A DNA stretch of 24,342 nt from Symbiodinium natans (Eukaryota > Sar > Dinophyceae > Suessiales > Symbiodiniaceae). Each line of letters begins with the position of its first letter. Position 1 is the first letter of the stretch. Both the position numbers and the translations under genes were made by a program. The notes below the pieces were generated by a model. The model was not told the origin of the DNA and searched no databases. It saw only the letters and a list, made by a program, of their open reading frames with translations. Where the stretch lies: positions 307,501 to 331,842 of the forward strand of contig CAJNDS010002644.1 in the NCBI GenBank assembly GCA_905221605.1, given 5' to 3'. Below, piece after piece: positions 17,601 through 22,064 of the stretch.

Positions 17601-20156
17601 CTCAACCCTAGACCCTAAACCCTAAACTCCAAACCTTGCAAGAAGGCCTACTCCTCTCAACTTCAGGGTTCTTAAGAGGCTCTATATACCTAAGTAGCCC
17701 TTACATAACCCCTCTAAATAACCCCTGAAGAACCCTTAAAGAATCCCCTAAAGGACTCCTAAAACAAAACCTGAGGAAGAGGACCCCTAAAGAACCCCGT
17801 CCCTTTAGTCCCCTTGGCTAACTGTCCAGAGCTCCCCTTCCCAGGGACTCCAAAACCCCTAAATTCAGGAATATCCCTTAAGATGAACGAAAAGGAACCC
17901 TAATATGATTTAAGGTCTATTCCTTAACTAAGGAATTACTTTTAACAAAAAGGAACCGTAATATGATTTATTTAAGGTATATTCCTTAACTAAGGGGTTT
18001 TGGAGTCTCTGGGTTCCCTCCCCAGGCACCCCCGCCTTGTGCCGACACCATGACGCGAGGGGCGTTGTTGTACCTTGTGTCTTGTGCACCCTAAGCCCTA
18101 ACCCCTGAAAGCCCTAAACCCTGAAAGCCCTGAACCCTGAAACCCTAAACCCCTAAACCCTAAACCCTACACCTGAAAACCCCAAAAACCCTAAACCCTA
18201 AACCCTAAAACCCCATAACCCTATAACCCTAAACCCGAAGATGTTGAGGGTGTGCGGTTTAAAGCAGCGGGGTTGAGGGCTGTCGGGGTGAGGGCTTACA
18301 TTCCCCGTAGAAAGGGGCCTATGAACTAAGGGTTTAGGGTTAAGGATTTAGGGTTTAGGGTTTAGGGTTTAGGAAAGAAGGTTTAGGGTTTAGGGTTTAG
18401 GGTTTAGAGTTTAGGGTTTAGGGTTTAGGGTTTAGGGTTTAGGGTTTAGGGTTTAGGGTTTAGGGAGTCGTGTTAGGGTTTCGGGTTTGGGGTTTTAATT
18501 AAAGGGGGACAAGGAATCTACGAGGGATTTCCGGGTTTACGGTTTGGGGTTCTATGAGGGATGTAAGATAAGAGTTTGTAAGGGGGGAGCCTCCGGATCG
18601 CAGGGGTCTGTGTGATGAGACGTGGTACTGTTGGACGTTGATACTGCAATTTCGGAACTGAAGGGTTTTTTACCACGGTGTAAACAAGCTACCACATAAC
18701 GGCCTCCGATACACGCTCCGGGTGCAAAGACACCTTCATTTAGGGGTTCGGGTTTAGGGCTTAGAGCTTAGGGTTTTGGGTTCTAAGCCGCCGAAATCCC
18801 CAAACTCCATATACCAAACCTTCAATTTCCAAACAGACATGGGCCTTAGAATCCCTCAACATGCAGATTGATCACGAAGTCCCTAAATCCCCAAGCCCCA
18901 AACGCTAAACCCTAAACCCTAAACCCTAAACCCCCAAACCATAAATCCTAAAATGCCTAAACCCGGCGTGGAGAGCGCCGAAGCACTTGAGAGGTGCGCC
19001 TACAGCTCCACCACACCTGTTTAGGGTTTAGGGTTTAGGGTTTAGGGTTTAGGATTTAGGGTTTAGGGTTTAGGGTTTAGGGTTTAGGGTTTAGGGCTTA
19101 GGGCTTAGGGCTTCGGGCTTAGGGTTTGGGACTAGGATCATGGGTACTTCGGATTTAACGGTTTGGTTCATGGGTAGTTGTAGCTGGGGTTGCAAGAAAG
19201 GGTACCTATATGGGGGCGACCCCTAACATAGCACCCCAAACCGCAAGCCCCAAACCCTTAACCCTAAACCCCAAACCCTAAACCCCACAGGTTCCGGGTT
19301 CAGAATTTAGGGTTTAGGGGTTCAGGATTTACTGGGCATCCACTGCTGAATGAGGCCTTTGGCGAAGCTCGTTCCAAGCAGGCAGTATAGCCGGAACCCC
19401 AAAGTCAGGTTAGGCCCAGTAGTACATAAAAACCGGCGGTTTCCGAAATTGGGGTACCTTGTTTTGGGGTTCTTAGTATAAGGGAAAACGGCGGTTTCCG
19501 AAATTGGGGTACCTTGTTGGGGTTCTCTTAGTATAAGGGAAATCCAAGAAAGGTTTCCAGTTGAGGTTGGGGAGCTCCTTGTCCCTCTCTCCCCCAAAAT
19601 CTTACCCAGGGGGGGTCGGCGAAGTCCTGAAACCCCACAGCTCTAGCAACCAAACCCTAAACCCTAAACCCTAAACCCTAAAACCATACTTATGACCCGA
19701 CTTATAAATCCCTAAGGGTCCATGTACCTGATTATTATGTACTTGGGCCCTAAAGACCCTAAGTAGGAGGTACTTTAAGGCCCAAGCATTCCCTATTTAG
19801 GTCTAAACCCTAACCCTAAACCCTAAACCCCAAACCCTGCTTATAACCCTAGCCATGAGGTCTAGGGTTTAGAGTTAGACCCTAAACCCCAAACACTGAG
19901 CCCTCAACCCCCTGGTTCTTAGTAGGGAATGAGGGAATGAGGGCCCTATACCCTTTAAGGGATTCTATCGGGTTTAGGGTTCAGGGTTTAGGGTTTAGGG
20001 TTTGGGGTTTGGGGTTTGGGGGTTGGGGGTTAAGGGATTCTATAGTCTACCTCATTCCCTCATTCCATACTAAGAACCGGGCCAGTCAAACCCTCAACCC
20101 TCACGCCCGGGCCTGGCATCGACCACCTTCGTCTCAACGGCATCATCATCTGCCAT
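23..20156 (-). CDS. 34-exon membrane polyferredoxin-flavoreductase fusion (C-terminus cut by window edge)
   Basis: Joined minus-strand exons, in gene order: 20156-20113, 19584-19538, 19392-19344, 19016-18963, 18073-18014, 17837-17812, 16843-16795, 16500-16420, 15867-15791, 15430-15356, 15029-14956, 14201-14148, 14013-13975, 13201-13146, 12794-12718, 12366-12252, 11908-11825, 11279-11213, 10862-10749, 10034-9955, 9843-9788, 9676-9567, 9453-9415, 8596-8553, 7245-7185, 6053-5967, 5878-5827, 5148-5102, 4707-4636, 4375-4333, 3925-3865, 3489-3408, 317-240, 112-23. They total 2244 nt (748 codons) with every phase matching. The start is the first in-frame ATG, in the context GTGCCATGG. Seen: membrane segments, a CxxxC, a CxxCPMG and two CxxCxxCxxxC motifs, then FAD and NAD(P) motifs. 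Inferred: it moves electrons between NAD(P)H and a membrane or ferredoxin partner. I do not recognise a named gene. A last short exon probably lies left of position 1. Boundaries inside direct repeats are ambiguous by a few bases without changing the protein. Confidence 0.8.
370..2870 (-). pseudogene. Repeat-free, decayed coding-like island inside intron 32
   Basis: This 2.5 kb stretch sits in the 3.1 kb intron between exons 32 and 33 and is almost free of the TTTAGGG motif that fills other introns. On the minus strand, coding-like stretches lie in different frames. Near 1820-1860 there is KTPEKLYYYETLRVEISNK, near 1700-1750 AEMNRVAIVTDTGTFFW, and near 960-1020 WKFGKYPAQTLGDEVNPF. The longest open frame is 1951-2562 (203 codons, minus). 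Stops and frame changes separate the pieces, so it looks like a dead gene or mobile-element ORF inserted into the intron. No family was recognised. It could instead be a nested gene with its own introns. Confidence 0.4.
2871..3407. other. Intron 32 right part: degenerate TTTAGGG motifs, no exon seen
   Basis: TTTAGGG-like motifs (2890-2945, 3070-3100, 3130-3155) mix with unique sequence. A minus-strand reading continues from exon 32 down to about 3282 without a stop, but it lacks further family resemblance. Confidence 0.5.
3408..4375 (-). CDS. Exons 30-32: NAD-half continuation, residues 631-692
   Basis: Exon 30 (4375-4333) reads EWKDLERSYPNFQAG. Exon 31 (3925-3865) reads SLRSLTRPKRLLALGKASG. 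Exon 32 (3489-3408) reads LFERQVTVLTRHPPAQNAKY, then DTGLWILQ. YPNFQ..SLTRP agrees with the 'p.f....lTrp' strand of related NAD halves. The exon 31/32 intron (3490-3864) has long inverted-repeat ends and a GCT duplication, and skipping it exactly gives GKASGLFERQ. The end of exon 32 at a GA donor (3407) is the least certain point. Frame stays open some way past it, so exon 32 may be longer or another exon may intervene. Confidence 0.7.
3490..3864 (-). mobile_element. Introner-like intron 31 with terminal inverted repeats
   Basis: The ends carry the inverted pair GTCTCAAGAGGCGG (gene strand, near 3864) and CCGGCTCTTGAGAC (near 3492). The exon triplet GCT is duplicated at both ends. TTTAGGG motifs (3513-3560) face CCCTAAA-type motifs (3770-3852) inside. 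Exact removal restores frame between exons 31 and 32, but the ends are not GT-AG. Confidence 0.7.
3955..4318. repeat. Telomere-type TTTAGGG arrays in intron 30
   Basis: Near-perfect (TTTAGGG)n at about 3985-4085, a short CCCTAAA block at 4090-4137, then TTTAGGG and TTCAGGG at 4166-4300. The two orientations can pair. Confidence 0.9.
4636..6053 (-). CDS. Exons 26-29: NAD(P)-binding half, residues 545-630
   Basis: Exon 26 (6053-5967) reads VMVVPNLGEDFIPTEDKVQP, then RQSQTAVFQ. Exon 27 (5878-5827) reads VKDQVLLLASGVGITPFR. Exon 28 (5148-5102) reads SIAYELLERRGHTGK. Exon 29 (4707-4636) reads VHLLYSVHGEDDVVYADEPA, then PFWE. LLLASGVGITPFRSI is the classic glycine loop of the NAD-binding half, and VHLLYSV..ED..YADE is the next strand and helix. 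The exon 25/26 and 26/27 junctions are GT-AG, 27/28 is a GA donor with GATCC repeated, and 28/29 is a GC donor. This is the best match to a known family in the window. Confidence 0.9.
5188..5325. repeat. Telomere-type (TTTAGGG)n array, intron 27
   Basis: About 18 perfect heptamers, flanked on both sides by the same GGCTTGGTAAGAATAGGG sequence (5178 and 5331), so the array sits inside a small duplication. CCCTAAA-type copies lie at the other end of the same intron (5700-5780). Confidence 0.95.
5487..5535. repeat. G-rich microsatellite with a 23-nt G run
   Basis: GGTGGG-type repeats lead into an uninterrupted G run at 5509-5531 in intron 27. The plus strand could form G-quadruplexes; the run length may not be exact. 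Confidence 0.8.
6054..7184. other. Intron 25: long intron without a recognised exon
   Basis: It has GT-AG ends (gene strand donor at 7184, acceptor at 6054). It holds degenerate TTTAGGG motifs and a mixed island at 6390-6620 with open frames on both strands that I do not recognise. No inverted arms are obvious at its ends. Confidence 0.5.
7185..8596 (-). CDS. Exons 24-25: insertion between FAD and NAD halves, residues about 510-544
   Basis: Exon 24 (8596-8553) joins exon 23 at the repeat CCTGGA and reads GDGEVGQESGAPFQG. Exon 25 (7245-7185) reads YGTPRLFNLQPGAGVAGLRW. Both are in frame with their neighbours. The stretch has no standard counterpart in short ferredoxin reductases, so it is read as a lineage-specific insertion. 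GAGVAGLRW superficially imitates a second nucleotide loop. Part of exon 24 is duplicated at 8321-8356, so the true junction may lie in either copy without altering the message. Confidence 0.65.
7262..7601. repeat. Longest telomere-type (TTTAGGG)n array
   Basis: About 340 bp of TTTAGGG with two or three one-base slips. It sits at the 3' end (gene sense) of intron 24, whose opposite end carries CCCTAAA motifs (8465-8540). Confidence 0.97.
7741..8015. repeat. Tandem and inverted CCTTGTGCCCAATAAAAATA repeats
   Basis: About seven copies of a unit of roughly 24 bp containing TTGTGCCCAATAAA occur between 7784 and 8015. One copy is inverted (7935-7962, TTTTGCTGGGCACAAGGTC). The left end (7744-7776) matches the CCCTTATACGAACAGTCC element found elsewhere. 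It is a palindromic mobile-element remnant inside intron 24. Confidence 0.75.
8321..8576. repeat. 36-bp direct repeat across the exon 24 boundary
   Basis: Positions 8321-8356 and 8541-8576 are identical except for one base (GATCAACACG against GACCAACACG at the left end). The right copy covers much of exon 24. The 184 bp between them is CCCTAAA-type and unique sequence. Confidence 0.9.
9415..9843 (-). CDS. Exons 21-23: end of FAD domain, split by two MITE-like introns, residues 441-509
   Basis: Exon 21 (9843-9788) reads AVRAVRPNFATAVVCWPS. Exon 22 (9676-9567) reads TLSWQGSVRGGIDFSAHLGD, then KTLIQCDHSGIQGNDA. Exon 23 (9453-9415) reads KGGHDVVLAHGAPG. HLGDKTLIQCDHSGIQG corresponds to the 'Gd.v.i.GP.G.f' strand and turn that ends the FAD half of the family. 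Taking out the elements at 9679-9787 and 9457-9566 exactly between their flanking CA and AAA duplications restores an unbroken frame, first at AGC ACC CTG and then at GCG AAA GGA. Neither removal can use GT-AG. Confidence 0.83.
9457..9566 (-). mobile_element. MITE-like introner, family 1, copy A (intron 22)
   Basis: This 110-bp element has terminal inverted repeats CCCAGAGACTCCAAAACCCC and an inner palindrome around TTAAGGTATATT. AAA flanks both sides. Exact removal with one AAA keeps the reading frame (GCG AAA GGA). Confidence 0.87.
9679..9787 (-). mobile_element. MITE-like introner, family 1, copy B (intron 21)
   Basis: This 109-bp element has the same ends and interior as copy A, including the stretch CATATTAGGGTTCCTACTAT. 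It is flanked by CA. Exact removal restores AGC ACC CTG TCG in frame. Confidence 0.87.
9955..10862 (-). CDS. Exons 19-20: FAD-binding barrel of a ferredoxin-reductase-like module, residues 377-441
   Basis: Exon 19 (10862-10749) begins ATLVDIEDLSGDTRKFKFRT and ends KAGQYALVQ, the usual first strands and GQY turn of FAD-binding ferredoxin-NADP reductase-like domains. Exon 20 (10034-9955) reads VDQKRNVYRGYTISSADPSK, then DILKYAF. RGYT (residues 423-426) matches the RxYS/T flavin-binding signature, and ISSA follows as in relatives. The exons join at a GC donor (10748) and an AG|G acceptor (10035) sharing AGG. The next junction (9954/9843) shares CATT and has no GT-AG choice that keeps the frame. 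Confidence 0.87.
10082..10178. mobile_element. MITE-like element, family 2, copy A
   Basis: Imperfect terminal inverted repeats: CTGGTTCTTAGTAGGGAATG on the left against CATTCCCTAGCAAAACCAG on the right, with an AAGGGATTCTATA centre. It lies in intron 19, close to exon 20. Confidence 0.7.
10229..10373. repeat. TATG and AT microsatellite
   Basis: A (GTAT)n and (GTAC)n tract passes into (AT)n, in intron 19. Confidence 0.95.
10617..10730. repeat. Telomere-type (CCCTAAA)n array
   Basis: About 16 perfect copies on this strand, ending 19 bp from exon 19 at the 5' end (gene sense) of intron 19. Confidence 0.95.
11213..12366 (-). CDS. Exons 16-18: two [4Fe-4S] ferredoxin motifs, residues 288-376
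   Basis: Exon 16 (12366-12252) reads TWQIAMHWIHHKIFGKNSNK, then CEPLVTLVDPDACLKCGQ. Exon 17 (11908-11825) reads CTRVCPMQLDVHNEFDDLGQ, then LRNVDCIK. Exon 18 (11279-11213) reads CGSCVWYCAQQILEFRG. Joined, the cluster motifs are Cys321-x2-Cys324-x2-Cys327-x3-Cys331-Pro and Cys352-x2-Cys355-x2-Cys358-x3-Cys362. Both motifs are completed only by splicing, which strongly supports the exon model. The second motif has Ala instead of the usual Pro after its last Cys. The 3' end of exon 18 (PNV or PNVNE) is uncertain by a few bases. The expected role is to relay electrons between the flavin domain and the membrane part. Confidence 0.87.
11280..11824. other. Intron 17, with a TTGAGGG array and a possible cassette exon
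   Basis: GT-AG ends. Positions 11478-11603 are tandem TTGAGGG and variants. Positions 11610-11709 hold a minus-strand open stretch containing HKGYKPLISAAIAFSQ. The main model skips it, because exons 17 and 18 together complete a CxxCxxCxxxC motif. Confidence 0.5.
11945..12036. mobile_element. MITE-like element, family 3
   Basis: The ends GTTTCCCCTTA and TAAGGGGAACA form inverted repeats around CGAACAGTTCCTTAGTAGGG. Related pieces occur at 7744-7776, 14385-14450 and twice at 19433-19545. It lies in intron 16. Confidence 0.6.
12471..12602. repeat. 10-bp tandem repeat CCCTACAACA
   Basis: Thirteen near-identical units, followed by looser CACCCTA motifs to about 12700. It fills most of intron 15, between exons 15 and 16. 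Confidence 0.95.
12718..14201 (-). CDS. Exons 12-15: membrane helices and CxxCPMG segment, residues 213-288
   Basis: Exon 12 (14201-14148) gives VLKHPAVRLLVFLVLITF, a membrane helix. Exon 13 (14013-13975) gives FVTRVIMACIECE. Exon 14 (13201-13146) gives DFEGPDFWKKIAMIGSRM. Exon 15 (12794-12718) gives LISVSMVIGMGVLFGPRSFC, then YVCPMG, another helix running into Cys282 and Cys285. This is the order seen in membrane polyferredoxins, where a second CxxCP segment follows a helix pair. Junctions: a 3-bp repeat with inverted-repeat intron ends at 14147/14013, an 8-bp repeat GCGAGGAC at 13974/13201, and GGCT at 13145/12794. The family resemblance is firm for exons 12 and 15. Exons 13 and 14 are supported by frame and by exact junction repeats. 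Confidence 0.82.
12902..13130. repeat. CCCTAAA-type arrays at the 5' side of intron 14
   Basis: Runs of CCCTAAA and CCCTACA. TTTAGGG-type motifs lie at the other end of the same intron (12800-12890). Confidence 0.9.
13235..13900. repeat. TTTAGGG arrays filling intron 13
   Basis: Two arrays (13235-13366 and 13651-13900, the second with TTCAGGG blocks) surround AT-rich unique sequence with an inverted pair at 13361-13460. No exon is supported between them. Confidence 0.9.
14014..14147 (-). mobile_element. Introner-like intron 12 with terminal inverted repeats
   Basis: This 134-bp intron has the gene-strand ends CTTGGTAGCCCGG and TGGGCTACCAAGG, and the exon triplet TTC is present on both sides. 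Exact removal joins VLITF to FVTRV in frame. No GT-AG alternative keeps the frame. Confidence 0.82.
14202..14955 (-). other. Intron 11 with facing TTTAGGG and CCCTAAA arms
   Basis: GC donor (14955) and AG|G acceptor (14202). (TTTAGGG)n lies at 14237-14375 and CCCTAAA-type motifs at 14745-14920, with a family 3 fragment at 14385-14450. The arms could form a long hairpin in the transcript. Confidence 0.75.
14956..16500 (-). CDS. Exons 8-11: first membrane helices and CxxxC segment, residues about 110-212
   Basis: Exon 8 (16500-16420) reads ALWLRGKTVPFFRQDYKHIS, followed by WFRRVYWI, a basic entry to a helix. Exon 9 (15867-15791) continues as LCLAVAYGGLFFPWFGLVLV, a strong membrane segment. Exon 10 (15430-15356) gives LTLLGFFRGREWCGNFCDRG, with Cys176 and Cys180. 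Exon 11 (15029-14956) reads IIHAKLFALPLLRRAPDTVG and ends QIPE. The exon 10 motif resembles the WCGxxCPRG segment of NapH-like and Fer4_5 polyferredoxin membrane proteins, with Asp in place of the usual Pro after the second Cys. Junctions: GA donor with repeat GGATCCT at 16419/15867, GC donor at 15790/15430, GA donor at 15355/15029. All acceptors are AG|G. Confidence 0.82.
15030..15355 (-). other. Intron 10 with facing TTTAGGG and CCCTAAA arms
   Basis: GA donor (15355) and AG|G acceptor (15030). The TTTAGGG arm is at 15055-15130 and the CCCTAAA arm at 15294-15341, so almost the whole intron can fold back. Confidence 0.8.
15478..15565. repeat. 10-bp tandem repeat GAGTTTAGGG
   Basis: About eight units derived from the telomere-type motif by a three-base expansion. 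It lies in intron 9. Confidence 0.9.
16795..18073 (-). CDS. Exons 5-7: linker before the membrane part, residues about 65-110
   Basis: Exon 5 (18073-18014) and exon 6 (17837-17812) are one former exon split by a MITE-like element. Joined at the element's AA duplication they read YNNAPRVMVSAQGGGAWGG, then KGSSGQLAKG. Exon 7 (16843-16795) reads DEPVAIKMPVYAPPL with a very GC-rich third codon position (13 of 15 codons). Two frames are open through exons 5 and 6, so the exact join at 17812/16843 is uncertain. The alternative frame gives GELWTVSQG before DEPVAIK. Both lead in frame to exon 8. No domain is recognised; the glycine-rich stretch suggests a flexible linker. Confidence 0.55.
16844..17811. 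other. Intron 6: mixed repeats and an unrecognised open stretch
   Basis: TTTAGGG motifs (16855-16915) and CCCTAAA motifs (17560-17640) are present. A plus-strand open frame at 17180-17542 (120 codons) has no recognisable domain and is not supported as a gene. The part at 17690-17810 is rich in CCCCTAAAG-type motifs. Confidence 0.45.
17840..18013 (-). mobile_element. MITE-like introner, family 1, copy C (intron 5)
   Basis: This 174-bp relative of copies A and B has the same terminal repeats, with one mismatch on the left, and a partial internal duplication of the AAAAGGAACC..TAATATGATTTA stretch. AA flanks both ends, and removal keeps a frame open. Confidence 0.82.
18074..18962. other. Intron 4: TTTAGGG array and unique sequence
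   Basis: CCCTAAA-type motifs (18088-18235), a (TTTAGGG)n array (18341-18465) and a unique island at 18560-18740 in which no exon could be supported. The model uses GT-AG ends. Confidence 0.5.
18963..20156 (-). CDS. Exons 1-4: N-terminal region, residues 1 to about 65
   Basis: Exon 1 (20156-20113) encodes MADDDAVETKVVDA and ends at a GC donor. Exon 2 (19584-19538) adds DKELPNLNWKPFLDF. Exon 3 (19392-19344) adds RLYCLLGTSFAKGLIQQ. Exon 4 (19016-18963) adds CGGAVGAPLKCFGALHAG. The junctions share the direct repeats AGG, TTCC and GTG, and each join keeps the frame. The segment has an acidic start and a short hydrophobic stretch, LYCLLG, but no clear signal peptide and no domain I recognise. Exon 1 is the least certain part, because it rests on an ATG in a good context plus one in-frame junction. 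An unseen upstream exon, or a different start, is possible. Confidence 0.6.
19017..19343 (-). other. Intron 3 with facing TTTAGGG and CCCTAAA arms
   Basis: GT donor (19343) and AG|G acceptor (19017). (TTTAGGG)n runs from 19019 to about 19130 and CCCTAAA motifs lie at 19225-19290. Confidence 0.7.
19393..19545. repeat. Tandem duplication filling intron 2
   Basis: Two copies of a unit of roughly 55 bp (GGCGGTTTCCGAAATTGGGG, then TACCTTGTT..CTTAGTATAAGGGAAA) make up most of the intron between exons 2 and 3. The CTTAGTATAAGGGAAA part is the reverse complement of the family 3 end. Confidence 0.85.
19912..20080. mobile_element. MITE-like element, family 2, copy B, carrying TTTAGGG repeats
   Basis: It has the same terminal repeats as the element at 10082 and the same centre sequence AAGGGATTCTAT. 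The centre is duplicated around a block of TTTAGGG and TTTGGGG motifs (19970-20030). It lies 32 bp from exon 1 in intron 1. It shows telomere-type repeats inside a mobile element. Confidence 0.75.
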
Positions 20157-21640
20157 GGCACACTTTCCTGCACCTGGGCCTACAGTCAAGTCCCCCACCC
20201 CTTGTGATCGGCTGCTTAAAAATGGCTGCAGGAGAACCTGCTGGACACGCCCCAGGCACATAAAGCTTAAGTCCTTGAACCTTCGCAGGCTCTAAACCCC
20301 TATGATTATGCGCCTAAACCGCCAAGTCCTAAACCCCAAAATCCTTAACCCTAAGCCCTAGAATCCCTAAACCCGCCGAGCAAGGCCCAAACCCTAAAGC
20401 CTCGGAGTTCCTGTCAACCCTTAGCTGAAGCCGCTACGGTGGGCACAAAGTCTACCTCAGGGGCCCACACCCCTCTTTCTTAGGGTTTAGGGTCTAGGGT
20501 CTGGGGGTCTAGGGTTTGGGGTTTAGGGTTTAGGGCTAAGGGTTTAGGGTTTAGGGCTTAGGGTTTAGGGCTCTAGTTCGCCGAAAGTGCCTTCCGTATA
20601 CCTCAAGCAGACTCGAGGCTCCTCTACTTGAAGGTCATTCTGGGCATGAGCAAGGTTATACCTACAGCTGCCCTAAAAAGGAGGGACCCTGATTAAGGGA
20701 CCTCAGGGGTTATTTAGGGGGCCACTTAGGTATATTTATATATATATATATAAGTAGAAGGATAGACCCTGCACTGCTTTCCAAAGGACTGAAGGAGGGA
20801 CCCTTATAAGGGACCTGATAGAAGGTTTCTGTAGGGGTCTTATACCCCTTGACACTTACCATCTAGAATCCGAAGCCGAAATCCTGACCTCAAAACCTAA
20901 AACACACACCCTTCCAAGAGTGTTCGGGGCTCGACACAACCCTAAAGCTCTAAAGCCCTAAAGCCCTAAAGCCCTAAAGCCCTGAAGCCCTGAAGCCCTA
21001 AAGCCCTAAAGCCCCTGAACCCCAAACCCTGAACTCTAACACGCACAATGAACAGAAATGGGCGGCGGGCCTGACAGTGACGTCAGTGGAGCCCGCTGTG
21101 CAGTCTCGGCCTCTCCATGAACGACCTGTGCTCAATTGCCGAGCAAGCCTAAACCCTGAACCTGCCAAGTAGGCTTGGGCTGGAGGGCTGGGGGCCTGTT
21201 GATGTTTACACGGCTTGAGGCTGCATGGTGACTAGGGTTTATTTGAGGTTCACGGTCTAGGGGCTTAGGGGCTTAGGGGTTTCTAAGGCTTCGATTCTGG
21301 AGCTTGCTCTTTCATTTGAGGCCCAGGATCTCTTTAAGGTGCTTTCGGCAACTCGACCTCCAGCCCTGACCCCCCCTGAAGCCTCAACCCCAAACCCCGA
21401 ACCCGAACCCCTAAACCCTAACCCCTAACTAACTTTGGAGGTTGAGTAGCTGCGGGCTTCTGGTGAGGCATCCGTTGGCGGGTTTAAGGATTCCCGAAGT
21501 ACTGTGACATTTTCCCCGCCCAATGTAGGCAACTGTAGCACCAAAACTACTGCCCGCTGGCCTATTGCAACTTTTTGTGCACATATATTATGTATCCGCC
21601 GACCCGAGCTTTGAGCGGGGGAGGCGCTAGTGAAGACCCA
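20157..21640. other. Upstream of the gene start: no gene supported
   Basis: Contains degenerate CCCTAAA and TTTAGGG motifs, a GCCCTAAA tandem (20940-21015), an AT run (20733-20751) and paired AGGGACC..TAAGGGACCT motifs (20687 and 20806) that may be a small element. Short GC-rich islands at 21040-21140 and 21425-21620 are open on one or both strands but have no recognisable product. The promoter of the gene should lie here; no motif could be assigned. Confidence 0.5.
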
Positions 21641-22000
21641 TAGTCTTGCCCCCCCCCGCCCCCCCCGCCCCCCCCCCCCCCCGCCCCCCCCCGCTCCCCT
21701 CGCCCTTCCCACCCCACTCCTGCCCACCCCTCCCGCTGCCTTGCTGTTAGAATGGAGTGTTTTCAAGGGCTCCAGTGCATGCCCGAACCCTCCCTTTGCC
21801 CCCGCCCCCCCCGCCCCCCCCGCTGCCCCCGCTCCCCCCGCCCTTCCCACCCCCGCCGACCCCCTCCACTGCCTTGCTGTCAAACTGGCGTGTTTTAAGG
21901 GCTCCAGTGCATGCCCCACTCCTGCCCACCCCTCCCGCTGCCTTGCTGTTAGAATGGAGTGTTTTTAAGGGCTCCAGTGCATGCCCGAGCCCTCCCTTCG

Positions 22001-22064
<64 letters not shown>

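Noticed and set aside
16795-18073. Alternative reading frame through exons 5-7 (PSRHGVGTRRG.. or VTSPWPSRC..)
   Set aside because: Not excluded, only ranked lower. The chosen frame has better third-position GC and an AG|G acceptor, but cDNA is needed to settle it.
118-20580. TTTAGGG arrays as a true chromosome end
   Set aside because: They occur in both orientations and are interrupted by exons throughout, so they are interstitial. Nothing shows a terminal array.
21040-21140. GC-rich island upstream of the gene as an extra 5' exon
   Set aside because: All minus-strand frames are short or composition-poor, and no junction to exon 1 could be shown. A 5' untranslated exon remains possible.
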